From Paraglaciecola sp. L3A3 (GTDB lineage: Bacteria > Pseudomonadota > Gammaproteobacteria > Enterobacterales > Alteromonadaceae), in NCBI RefSeq assembly GCF_009796765.1, contig NZ_CP047023.1, forward strand, positions 3,827,501 through 3,891,500: a stretch of 64,000 nucleotides of DNA, given 5' to 3'. Below, in pieces: positions 17,908 through 26,275 of this stretch. Each line of letters starts with the position of its first letter. Position 1 is the first letter of the stretch. The notes below the pieces were generated by a model that ran no database searches, had not been told where the DNA came from, and saw only the letters and a program-made list of their open reading frames with translations. Position numbers and translations under genes: made by a program.

Positions 17908-18348
17908 TTAACATAGGGTAGTTGGGTCACAAGTCGCACCCCAAGTTAGGTTACCACTACCAGATACTGTAGGAGTTAAAGTGAAACTAGCAGGAGTCGT
18001 GGCATCAGGACCATCGATTGCTGAATCTGTTGGTGCTGTAGCTTTAATTATGCCATTTTCAGTAGCAAGACCCACTATACCAGCAGCAGCGGTAATATCT
18101 TTTGGAACACCATTAGCTTCCGCATCACAATCAGCTAAATCATTGCCCATTTGTACACAAATCTCTACCGCTGTTTTTGCAGCAGAAGTGGCATTCGTCA
18201 CTTCAGTAAAACGCGCTTTTTCTGTATAAGATTGATAAGCAGGTAAAGCAATCATTGCCAAAATACCGATAATAGCCACAACAATCATTAATTCGATTAA
18301 AGTGAAGCCACCTTGTTTTTTTACTTGTTTCATTTGAGTCATGTTCAT
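17908..18348 (-). CDS. pilA: Type IV major pilin PilA
   Basis: The 146-residue prepilin has a short leader ending KKQGG, then [27 protein letters not shown], the class IVa pilin signature with Phe+1 and Glu+5. Cleavage by PilD is expected between Gly and Phe. The C-terminus has a small disulfide loop (CDPTTLC), and an additional Cys pair lies in the middle (VEICVQM, ADCDAE). GGAGAT upstream supports the ATG at 18348, although Met6 would also give a normal leader. It is preceded by a strong sigma70-like promoter and followed by its own terminator. Confidence 0.95.
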   Translation of the reverse strand: MNMTQMKQVKKQGGFTLIELMIVVAIIGILAMIALPAYQSYTEKARFTEVTNATSAAKTAVEICVQMGNDLADCDAEANGVPKDITAAAGIVGLATENGIIKATAPTDSAIDGPDATTPASFTLTPTVSGSGNLTWGATCDPTTLC

Positions 18349-18430
18349 GGGTATATCTCCAACACGTTTGTGTAAATTAGTTTGTTACTATTTGTCTAAC
18401 AATTAAGACGTTGTTTTTGAATTCCTAATC

Positions 18431-18458
18431 AGTATAGAAGGAGATGAGCATCTGACAA
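18431..18458 (-). promoter_or_regulatory. Predicted sigma70 promoter of pilA
   Basis: Reading the minus strand, TTGTCA (18458-18453) and TATACT (18436-18431) are separated by 16 bp and match the -35 and -10 consensus at five of six positions each. They lie about 83 bp upstream of the pilA start. A sigma54 -24/-12 pair, common at pilA genes with PilSR control, was not found here. Confidence 0.55.
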
Positions 18459-18549
18459 GTATGCGGGGGTATACCTAAGTCTAAGGCGCTAAAGACATCA
18501 TTTTTATAATGCCTTTAGATATCACTGTTTTATTTGCGAGGTTTTAACT

Positions 18550-19392
18550 TTATTTTATTAATAGTAATGATAAATCAATAGCTTGCACATGTTTGGTTAA
18601 GGCGCCTGATGAAATAAAGTCAACACCTAAAGCGGACAACTCTTGCAGTCTTTCTTTGGTAATATTGCCTGACACTTCCAATTTACATTGACCGTTATTG
18701 ATGGCAACCGCTTCCTCAACCATAGCTAAACTAAAGTTATCTAACATCACAATATCGGCTTTTGCTTGAATAGCTTGTTGTAATTCAGTCAGTGATTCCA
18801 CTTCTACCTCTACGGGTAATTCACTGTGATTTGTCCGAGCTTTATCTACTGCCGCCTGAATCGAACCACAAGCCATAATGTGATTCTCTTTAATTAAGTA
18901 GGCGTCAAACAGTCCAACTCTATGATTTTGTCCACCACCACAAGTCACAGCATACTTCTGTGCTAAGCGCATACCAGGAATAGTTTTTCGGGTGTCTAAT
19001 AATTTTGTTTTAGTGCCGACTAATTCTTTTACACAATCTGCCACAACAGTAGCTGTACCAGACAAGGTCTGTAAAAAATTAAGAGCAGTACGCTCGCCCG
19101 TCAAGATTTGTCGGGCATTACCACTTATAGTCACTATACTTTGATTGGCTTTTAACTGTTGCCCATCTTTAACTAACCATTGTAATTGAATATTTGGGTT
19201 TAATTGGGCAAACGTTTCTGTGACCCAAGCAGATCCCGCCAGCACACAATCTTCTCGAGTAATTATTTCTGCCGTGATCTTATGCTCTTTGTCGATCAAG
19301 TTAGCGGTAATATCCCCCTCATCAGGGTGTTTACCGGCTAAATCTTCAGACAGGGCTATTTGTACCGCTTGTTTAATATGATTTTCTAACAT
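18550..19392 (-). CDS. nadC: Nicotinate-nucleotide pyrophosphorylase (quinolinate phosphoribosyltransferase)
   Basis: The 280-residue enzyme converts quinolinate and PRPP to nicotinate mononucleotide in de novo NAD synthesis. Conserved features are ITREDCVLAG, the ERTALNFLQTLSGTAT helix, LDTRKTIPGMR, KYAVTCGGGQNHR, KENHI, VEVEVESL, DIVMLDNFS and the ISSGALTKH phosphate-binding loop. It sits next to pilA, as in many gammaproteobacteria. A hairpin-like imperfect repeat follows it at about 18489-18518. Confidence 0.97.
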   Translation of the reverse strand: MLENHIKQAVQIALSEDLAGKHPDEGDITANLIDKEHKITAEIITREDCVLAGSAWVTETFAQLNPNIQLQWLVKDGQQLKANQSIVTISGNARQILTGERTALNFLQTLSGTATVVADCVKELVGTKTKLLDTRKTIPGMRLAQKYAVTCGGGQNHRVGLFDAYLIKENHIMACGSIQAAVDKARTNHSELPVEVEVESLTELQQAIQAKADIVMLDNFSLAMVEEAVAINNGQCKLEVSGNITKERLQELSALGVDFISSGALTKHVQAIDLSLLLIK

Positions 19393-19444
19393 GTTGACTC
19401 TTGAATAATTGGTTGTAAGTTAAAAGTAGCTGCAGACATTAGGT

Positions 19445-19948
19445 TTATAGGTTACGTAATACTAACCAATCACCCTTTTGGCTAAATTCTAATTGTTTAA
19501 GGGCACTCATACCTAACAATATTTGATCACTTTGCATACCTGGGTTTAAGTGAGCGGCAACATTATTAAGCTGAATATCACCTATAGATAAACGTTGAAT
19601 ATTGGTCTGCGCGACTTGCACTCGGCCATTAGCCGTTTGCACCCAAGATGCGCGGCCTTGTTCTAAGGCTAATTGTTCAGCTAAATGCATAGGCACAGAT
19701 ACTTGTGTTGCACCTGTGTCCAATAAAAACACCACTGGCTGGCCATTTATAGCTCCACCACTGACATAATGCCCAGCACGATTTTGTTCTAGCCGTACTT
19801 CTGTCACACCCGAAACGCTAGAACTAAGCGGCTCTGAATTAGGGTTAAACTGTTTAGCTAATTGCTCATCGAATATAAAAGTTAATAAGGCCAAACCTAT
19901 CAACCAAGCCATGATCAACATGCCTTTACCCATTTTATTTTGCTGCAT
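19445..19948 (-). CDS. Retropepsin-like aspartic protease, TIGR02281 type
   Basis: The 167-residue protein has one N-terminal membrane anchor (about residues 10-26) and a single-domain clan AA protease. The catalytic triplet is FLLDTGAT with Asp77-Thr78-Gly79, followed by VSVPMHLAEQL and the LLGMSALKQLEF hydrophobic-Gly motif. Such proteins act as homodimers. The family is common in proteobacteria, and to my knowledge its substrate is not established. The active domain should face the periplasm. It lies 14 bp downstream of the di-heme peroxidase gene in the same direction, suggesting a two-gene unit. Confidence 0.85.
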   Translation of the reverse strand: MQQNKMGKGMLIMAWLIGLALLTFIFDEQLAKQFNPNSEPLSSSVSGVTEVRLEQNRAGHYVSGGAINGQPVVFLLDTGATQVSVPMHLAEQLALEQGRASWVQTANGRVQVAQTNIQRLSIGDIQLNNVAAHLNPGMQSDQILLGMSALKQLEFSQKGDWLVLRNL

Positions 19949-19962
19949 TCATTATTTTCCGA

Positions 19963-20958
19963 TTAATTAGGCATAGAGGGTTTTTCAATATAAGTGACTG
20001 GTATGTCGCCAGTAAGCGCTTGAAAAAAAGTATGGATAGCTAAAGCGTCATTGATTGGCATATCTATACCTAACTCATACCGTGACATCTTTTTCGCTGC
20101 ATCCCACATTCGTTTTGATGAACCATCATGAAAATAGGGAGCTGTTTTTTCAACATTACGCAGGGTAGAAACACGAAAAAACATTTTATGACTGCTTTGT
20201 TTAGTGTCGTGATATAAACCTAAATCTTGCTGATTTGGCCATCTTTCTTTGACCCCCATTTTCTGGATCATCCTACCACCAAAGTTAGTACCAGTATGGC
20301 AAGAATGACAATATTGCCTATCAAACAATAAACCTCCTGTTAATTGCTCACTGGTTAAAGCACTATCGTCACCCTGCATAAATTTATCTATCGGCGCTGG
20401 GGTAACCAGTCCGATCAAGAATGCTTCTAAGGCCTGACTAATTTGAGGCTCTGTCAGTAATGAAGTATCAAATGCATTTTTAATTAAAGGCTGATAGCCT
20501 TTGATATTGTTAATTCGGTCAACAATCTGTGTCAGGTTACTGTTAGCCATTTCTTTGGAATTGAGCAAAGCATGATTAATATACGCAGCAAGTGACTGGT
20601 ATTGCCCAGTCCAACCAAAAATCTCTAATCCCGCTCTATTATATATACTCGGCACATCTCTACTGGCTTTATTTTCTGCTTTTAATTGTAAAAAATAGTC
20701 GCCATTAGTGCCGTACTTATTTAAGTCATGACAGCCATTACAGGAATATTCTTTACTTTGAGATAAGCGAGGGTCGTAAAATAATGTTTTTCCCAATAAG
20801 ACTTGAGCTTGATTTTGCGGATTATCATTATTTAACAATTGGATAGGGCTAAAAAAGTGTTTAAACAATTGTCTTAACGTTTCCGCATCGCCGGCATTTC
20901 CACTAGCCGGAAATTGCCCAAGAAGAAAGACCAAAACAATGATTGTCAATTTATACAC
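19963..20958 (-). CDS. Di-heme cytochrome-c peroxidase (CcpA/MauG superfamily)
   Basis: The 331-residue protein has a signal peptide (cleavage near SGNAG) and two c-type heme sites, Cys73-Cys76-His77 (CNGCH) and Cys217-Cys220-His221 (CHSCH). Around these is the family pattern LGKTLFYDPRLS...CNGCHDL, RDVPSIYN, and FRVSTLRNVEKTAPYFHDG near the C-terminus. Such periplasmic enzymes reduce H2O2, or in the MauG branch modify protein side chains, using cytochrome c electrons. Its partner could be the adjacent aspartic protease, but no substrate can be named. Confidence 0.92.
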   Translation of the reverse strand: MYKLTIIVLVFLLGQFPASGNAGDAETLRQLFKHFFSPIQLLNNDNPQNQAQVLLGKTLFYDPRLSQSKEYSCNGCHDLNKYGTNGDYFLQLKAENKASRDVPSIYNRAGLEIFGWTGQYQSLAAYINHALLNSKEMANSNLTQIVDRINNIKGYQPLIKNAFDTSLLTEPQISQALEAFLIGLVTPAPIDKFMQGDDSALTSEQLTGGLLFDRQYCHSCHTGTNFGGRMIQKMGVKERWPNQQDLGLYHDTKQSSHKMFFRVSTLRNVEKTAPYFHDGSSKRMWDAAKKMSRYELGIDMPINDALAIHTFFQALTGDIPVTYIEKPSMPN

Positions 20959-21091
20959 AATTATCTCTTCTATATTATTGATGGCTGCTTTTATTATTCA
21001 AGACAACAAAGTTAACGCCAAGTAAGTTTACTCTGTGAAATTTAGACCACTTTGTTATGATACAGCGATTACCTACTAACTTATTGAACTT

Positions 21092-21631
21092 GTGATAAAA
21101 AAATTTATTTTAACACATGCTGAATATTACCCAACTTCTCATTGGGATGAACGACCTATTGATTCAGTTATATCTCTCTTAGTGATCCATAATATATCTT
21201 TACCACCAAATGAATTTGGCGGAGACTATATCAAGTACTTTTTCACTGGAAAATTAGATCCCCAATTACATCCTTATTTCCAAGAAATTTATCAATTACG
21301 TGTTTCAGCTCATTGTTTAATCAAGCGTGATGGTACAGTGATTCAATTTGTGCCTTTTGACAAAAGGGCTTGGCATGCTGGCTTTTCCAGTTTTCAAGGC
21401 GTGAATAGATGTAATGATTTTTCTATCGGAATTGAAATGGAAGGTACTGATCATATTCCTTACACCGATGACCAATACCATAGTTTACAACAAGTGACCT
21501 TGGCATTAATGCAAACTTATCCTGCTATTAATATTGCTAGAATTGTCGGCCATAACGATATCGCCCCCGGACGTAAAACCGATCCTGGTGTGGCCTTTGA
21601 CTGGCCAAGATATAGAGTACTATTAACTTAA
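21092..21631 (+). CDS. ampD: 1,6-anhydro-N-acetylmuramyl-L-alanine amidase AmpD
   Basis: The 179-residue cytoplasmic zinc amidase of cell-wall recycling cleaves L-Ala-peptides from anhydroMurNAc and so keeps AmpR effector levels low. Zinc ligands His33, His154 and Asp164 align with those of E. coli AmpD; the motifs are VIHNISLPP, WHAGFSSF, GIEMEGTDHIPYTD and GHNDIAPGRKTDPG. The start is GTG at 21092. It is followed 66 bp later by ampE, as in the classical ampDE operon. Confidence 0.96.
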   Translation: MIKKFILTHAEYYPTSHWDERPIDSVISLLVIHNISLPPNEFGGDYIKYFFTGKLDPQLHPYFQEIYQLRVSAHCLIKRDGTVIQFVPFDKRAWHAGFSSFQGVNRCNDFSIGIEMEGTDHIPYTDDQYHSLQQVTLALMQTYPAINIARIVGHNDIAPGRKTDPGVAFDWPRYRVLLT

Positions 21632-21697
21632 TCACAGCTAATGATATAATCTACAACGCCCCTAAAATTAACTATTAATTTAACAAGAGAAACCACC

Positions 21698-22522
21698 ATG
21701 ACTTTGATCAGCTTATTACTAGTTCTGCTAGTGGAGCGAGTCACCACTAAATCTAGATATTGGCAAGCCGAGTTTTATTCTACTAAATACGCGACCACCA
21801 TAGAATCGAGTAAATGGCTAAATTCCTCATCTAAATCTTGGGCACTTATTATATTTATTTTGCTGCCTGTTTTAATTAGTTATTTTGTGATCCAAGAATT
21901 TACAGGAGGCTTAGTCGAGTTAGTCCTGAGTACTGCCGTGCTTATGATATGCGTGGGTTGCCCAAATGTTAGAGCCACGTACAAATGTTTTTTAGAGGCT
22001 GCAAACCGTGGTGACTTACAAGCTTGTAGCATGTATGAAGAACAAATCAAAAATGGTGCACAAGACCAAACCTCTTTTGGACAGAACCTCGTTTGGCAAA
22101 ATTATCGTCATTATACTGCTGTGATTTTATGGTTTGCAGTATTCGGTGCTGCGGGTGCGATTCTTTATGTACTGGTTCGCGATCTAGAATCCCACTTTAG
22201 CAAACAAAACACTGCCGCTGCGCCTCAAGCGCAACTGATGTTGAACATTTTAGATTGGTTACCCGTTAGGATCACCGCTTTTGGCTTTTTAGTTATTGGT
22301 CATTTTTCCAATGCATTTTCTACTTGGTTAGGCTATTTACCCGACCCTGCAGTACCTGCAAAAACGCTGTTATTAGAAGTATCAAAAAAGGCCGAAGAAA
22401 TAGAACCAGATGAAAATGACTGCACCGAAGAACCTTGCACTTTAGTTCGTTTGGCTAAACGAAATGTGATGTTTTTGTTAGTTGCCATTGCTATTTTGAC
22501 ACTTTCAGGCTGGATTAACTAA
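21698..22522 (+). CDS. ampE: AmpE inner-membrane protein
   Basis: The 274-residue protein has four or five hydrophobic segments, including the opening LISLLLVLLVERV and the C-terminal VMFLLVAIAILTLSG. The FGQNLVWQNYRHYTAVILWF segment is the AmpE/CbiB-like core. AmpE is encoded after AmpD and has been proposed as a sensor in beta-lactamase regulation, but its biochemistry is unsettled. A clean AAGAGA ribosome site precedes the ATG. pdhR follows 194 bp later. Confidence 0.93.
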   Translation: MTLISLLLVLLVERVTTKSRYWQAEFYSTKYATTIESSKWLNSSSKSWALIIFILLPVLISYFVIQEFTGGLVELVLSTAVLMICVGCPNVRATYKCFLEAANRGDLQACSMYEEQIKNGAQDQTSFGQNLVWQNYRHYTAVILWFAVFGAAGAILYVLVRDLESHFSKQNTAAAPQAQLMLNILDWLPVRITAFGFLVIGHFSNAFSTWLGYLPDPAVPAKTLLLEVSKKAEEIEPDENDCTEEPCTLVRLAKRNVMFLLVAIAILTLSGWIN

Positions 22523-22655
22523 GTGGTATGACCTCAAGGAATTTTCTCTGAAGGCCTTTATAACCAGGGCCTGATAAAAACCGATTAAAAATAAAATAGG
22601 ACTTTTACAATTTTAATATTTACCCGAGAGAAAATGTCTACTAAGCTATCGGGCT

Positions 22656-22673
22656 AAATGGTCTTACCAATTT
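22656..22673. promoter_or_regulatory. PdhR operator upstream of pdhR
   Basis: AAATGGTCTTACCAATTT on the plus strand reads AAATTGGTAAGACCATTT on the minus strand. It fits the known PdhR palindrome (TTGGTnnnACCAA type, consensus as remembered from E. coli AATTGGTaagACCAATT). It lies about 45 bp upstream of the pdhR start, where pyruvate-responsive autoregulation of pdhR-aceEF-lpd is expected. Confidence 0.85.
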
Positions 22674-22716
22674 ACCAAGTGACAATTATACATGCTTGAT
22701 ATGACGGGAATATTAA

Positions 22717-23472
22717 ATGCGCCAAGTGCAATCTAGAAAACTATCTGACGACATTATGGAGCAATTAGAATCCATGATGTTAGACGGTAGATTAGCATCT
22801 GGGCAAAAACTCCCTCCTGAACGCTCATTAGCCGAACAATTTGCAGTCTCCAGACCCTCTGTAAGAGAAGCAATCCAAAAACTTGAAGCCAAAGGTTTAG
22901 TTAATCGTAAACAAGGTGGCGGCACATTTGTTTGTGACAGTATTCTGGCTGGATTATCAGATCCTTTATTTGATTTGATGTCAAAAAATCTAGATAGCCA
23001 ATTTGATCTATTAGAGTTTCGTTTAGGCATAGAGGGTATGGCTGCTTATTACGCAGCGATGCGCGGAACTCCCAGCGAATTAAAAGAAGTACAAACTAAA
23101 TTCGATGCTGTGGGTTTGGCACAAATAGAAAATAATTTCAGTCTCGAAGCTGAAGCTATTTATGATTTTTTAATGTCTATCTGTCATGCCTGCCACAACT
23201 CAGTTATATTGCATATAGTCAGAAGTATGGCAAGTATATTTACAAGTAATGTAGAGCAGAATATAACAATATTGGCTAAACGCCCCGATATGTTCCATAA
23301 GATGCGCGATTATCGAAAAAAATTATTACAGGCAATTTTAGCTGGAAAACCACAAAAAGCGTGGAGCGAAAGCCATAATTACCTCACATTAATTGAAGAA
23401 GAATTATTGTTACTGACACAGGAACAAAATTCTATGCAGCGTTTGATTGGTCGAATGCAGCGACATCAATAA
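22717..23472 (+). CDS. pdhR: Pyruvate dehydrogenase complex repressor PdhR
   Basis: The 251-residue GntR/FadR-subfamily regulator has an N-terminal winged helix (KLPPERSLAEQFAVSRPSVREAIQKLEAKGLVNRKQGGGTFV at about 30-71) and a C-terminal all-helical FCD effector domain with a His-rich metal/ligand region (SICHACHNSVILHIV). It represses the pdh operon and is released by pyruvate. The operator at 22656-22673 lies just upstream and aceE starts 101 bp downstream, the classical arrangement. Confidence 0.96.
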   Translation: MRQVQSRKLSDDIMEQLESMMLDGRLASGQKLPPERSLAEQFAVSRPSVREAIQKLEAKGLVNRKQGGGTFVCDSILAGLSDPLFDLMSKNLDSQFDLLEFRLGIEGMAAYYAAMRGTPSELKEVQTKFDAVGLAQIENNFSLEAEAIYDFLMSICHACHNSVILHIVRSMASIFTSNVEQNITILAKRPDMFHKMRDYRKKLLQAILAGKPQKAWSESHNYLTLIEEELLLLTQEQNSMQRLIGRMQRHQ

Positions 23473-23573
23473 GTTTTATCACTTATTTAACAGTAAAAAA
23501 CACGATGACTAGTGTTAACTTTTTGGTCATTTAACTATTTATAAATAACAACATTGGAGACTAAATAAATATT

Positions 23574-26249
23574 ATGTCTGAGCTCCCTAACATTGATATT
23601 GATTCGTCAGAAACCCAAGAGTGGTTGGAATCATTGGAAGCGGTTTTGGAAAATGAAGGTCCAGAACGTGCCCATTTCCTTTTAGAGAAGTTAATTGATC
23701 AAGCTAGAAGAAGTGGTACTCACCTACCCTTCGACGCAAAAACAGCTTATGTAAATACTATCCCAACGTCACAAGAGCCGAAAATGCCCGGTGACAGAGC
23801 AGTGGAATCACGTATTCGTGGTGCCATTCGTTGGAATGCACTGATGATAGTATTACGTGCCTCTAAGAAAGATTTAGATCTTGGTGGTCATATTGGTAGT
23901 TTTGCCTCATCAGCTATGTTGTACGATGTAGGTTTTAACCATTTCTTTAAAGCGCCTAATGCAGAAAATAGCGGTGACTTTATTTTCTCACAAGGTCATA
24001 TATCGCCTGGTATTTATGCCCGTTCTTTTGTTGAAGGTAATTTATCTGAAGATCAACTTAATAACTTCCGTCAAGAATGTGATGGCGAAGGTTTACCTTC
24101 TTACCCGCATCCTCATTTGATGAAAGACTATTGGCAGTTCCCAACTGTATCTATGGGCTTGGGTCCATTACAGGCTATTTACACTGCTCGTTTCTTAAAA
24201 TATTTGACCGACCGTGGTATTAAAGATTGTTCAGGCCAACGTGTTTATTGTTACTTAGGTGATGGTGAAACAGATGAGCCAGAATCATTAGGCGCTATTG
24301 GTTTAGCTTCACGTGAAGGTTTAGATAATTTATGTTTTGTTATTAACTGTAACTTACAGCGCTTAGATGGTCCGGTACGTGGTAACGGCAAAATCATTCA
24401 AGAGCTTGAAGGTACATTCCGCGGCGCTGGCTGGGAAGTATGTAAAGTTATTTGGGGTAGTTACTGGGATGCATTAATCGCCCGTGATACATCAGGTAAA
24501 CTTTTACAGTTGATGAGCGAAACAGTCGATGGTGAATACCAAAACTGTAAAGCTAAAGGCGGAAAATATACCCGCGAAAACTTCTTTAACAAATATCCAG
24601 AAACTGCTGCACTAGTAGCAAATATGTCTGATGCAGACATCTACCGCTTAAATCGTGGTGGTCATGATCCGATTAAAGTCTTTGCTGCTTATCAAAAAGC
24701 CATGGACACTAAAGGTCGTCCAACTGTTATCTTAGCAAAAACTGTTAAAGGATTTGGTTTAGGCGCTTCTGGTGAAGCATTAAACATTGCACACAACGTT
24801 AAGAAAATGGACGTTGATTCAATTAAACAATTCCGTGACCGTTTCAGTATTCCTGTTGCTGATGCTGATATTCCAAACTTACCTTACTTTAAGTTTGCTG
24901 AAGATTCAGTTGAATACAAATACATGAAAGAGCGTCGTGAAGCCTTAGGTGGTTCATTACCACAAAGACGCATGCAAGCTGAAGAACAACTTGAAATGCC
25001 TGAGTTATCAATTTTTGATGCTATTTTAAAAGGCTCAGGCGATCGTCAAGTTTCTTCTACTATGACTTTTGTTCGTGTACTTAATAGCTTATTAAAAGAT
25101 AAGAAAATCGGTAAACGTATCGTGCCAATCATTCCAGATGAAGCACGTACATTTGGTATGGAAGGTTTATTCCGCCAAGTCGGTATATACGCCAGTGAAG
25201 GACAAAAATACGTTCCTCAAGATGCTGACCAAGTGGCTTATTATCGTGAAGATAAAAAAGGACAAGTATTACAAGAAGGTATTAATGAACTAGGTGCAAT
25301 GGCTTCTTGGGTTGCTTCTGGTACGTCTTACTCAACGTGTAACGCGACCACTATTCCTTTCTATATCTACTACTCAATGTTTGGTTTCCAACGTGTAGGC
25401 GATTTAGCATGGGCAGCAGGCGACAGCCAAGCACGTGGTTTCTTATTAGGTGCAACTGCCGGCCGTACCACCCTAAATGGTGAAGGCTTACAACACCAAG
25501 ATGGTCACTCACATGTGCAAGCTAACTTAATCCCTAACTGTGTCACTTATGACCCAACTTACGGATACGAAGTAGCGGTTATCGTGCAAGACGGTTTACG
25601 TCGTATGTACGGCGAAAACGAAAATGTTTTTTACTACTTAACATTGATGAACGAAAACTATCAACACCCTGCAATGCCAGAAGGTGATGATATTGCTGAG
25701 CAAATCATTAAAGGTATCTACAAGTTAGAACGTGTAGAAGCGAAAAAATCTAAATCTAACGTTCAATTAATGGGCTCAGGTACTATCTTAAATGAAGTAC
25801 GTAAAGCAGCTCAAATATTGAGTGCTGATTACAATGTATCTTCCGATGTTTACTCTGTGACTTCATTCAATGAATTAGCCCGTGAAGGCCAAGACGTTGT
25901 TCGTTGGAACATGTTAAACCCAGAAGCCAAAGAACAAACTGCATACATTAGCCAAGTTATTACTAAAGACGCAGGTCCAGCTATTGCGGCAACTGATTAT
26001 GTTAAAGGTTACTCTGACCAAGTTCGTGCTTTCATCGATACTGAATATCGTTGTTTAGGTACTGACGGTTTTGGTCGTAGTGATAGCCGTGCCAATCTTC
26101 GTACTCACTTTGAAGTTAATGCTGAATATGTGGTAGTTGCCTCATTATATGAGCTAGCTAAGCGTGGCGAAATTGAGAAGAGTGTTGTAGCTGAAGCGAT
26201 TAAACGCTTTGACATCAATACTGAGAAACTTAATCCACTTTACGCATAA
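23574..26249 (+). CDS. aceE: Pyruvate dehydrogenase E1 component, homodimeric
   Basis: The 891-residue thiamine diphosphate enzyme decarboxylates pyruvate and acetylates the E2 lipoyl groups. The length and the homodimeric E1p pattern fit: FFKAPNAENSGDFIFSQGHISPG, the ThDP motif YCYLGDGETDEPESLG ... VINCNLQRLDGPV (around 220-260), and GATAGRTTLNGEGLQHQDGHS in the second half. The ATG at 23574 is preceded by TTGGAGACT. It is followed 26 bp later by aceF. Confidence 0.98.
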   Translation: MSELPNIDIDSSETQEWLESLEAVLENEGPERAHFLLEKLIDQARRSGTHLPFDAKTAYVNTIPTSQEPKMPGDRAVESRIRGAIRWNALMIVLRASKKDLDLGGHIGSFASSAMLYDVGFNHFFKAPNAENSGDFIFSQGHISPGIYARSFVEGNLSEDQLNNFRQECDGEGLPSYPHPHLMKDYWQFPTVSMGLGPLQAIYTARFLKYLTDRGIKDCSGQRVYCYLGDGETDEPESLGAIGLASREGLDNLCFVINCNLQRLDGPVRGNGKIIQELEGTFRGAGWEVCKVIWGSYWDALIARDTSGKLLQLMSETVDGEYQNCKAKGGKYTRENFFNKYPETAALVANMSDADIYRLNRGGHDPIKVFAAYQKAMDTKGRPTVILAKTVKGFGLGASGEALNIAHNVKKMDVDSIKQFRDRFSIPVADADIPNLPYFKFAEDSVEYKYMKERREALGGSLPQRRMQAEEQLEMPELSIFDAILKGSGDRQVSSTMTFVRVLNSLLKDKKIGKRIVPIIPDEARTFGMEGLFRQVGIYASEGQKYVPQDADQVAYYREDKKGQVLQEGINELGAMASWVASGTSYSTCNATTIPFYIYYSMFGFQRVGDLAWAAGDSQARGFLLGATAGRTTLNGEGLQHQDGHSHVQANLIPNCVTYDPTYGYEVAVIVQDGLRRMYGENENVFYYLTLMNENYQHPAMPEGDDIAEQIIKGIYKLERVEAKKSKSNVQLMGSGTILNEVRKAAQILSADYNVSSDVYSVTSFNELAREGQDVVRWNMLNPEAKEQTAYISQVITKDAGPAIAATDYVKGYSDQVRAFIDTEYRCLGTDGFGRSDSRANLRTHFEVNAEYVVVASLYELAKRGEIEKSVVAEAIKRFDINTEKLNPLYA

Positions 26250-26275
26250 TAGTGGCTAGATAAGGAATCTTATAC

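Noticed and set aside
18489..18518. Imperfect hairpin after nadC as a terminator.
   Set aside because: The stem has two mismatches and no clear U-tract on the minus strand, so it is mentioned only in the nadC entry.
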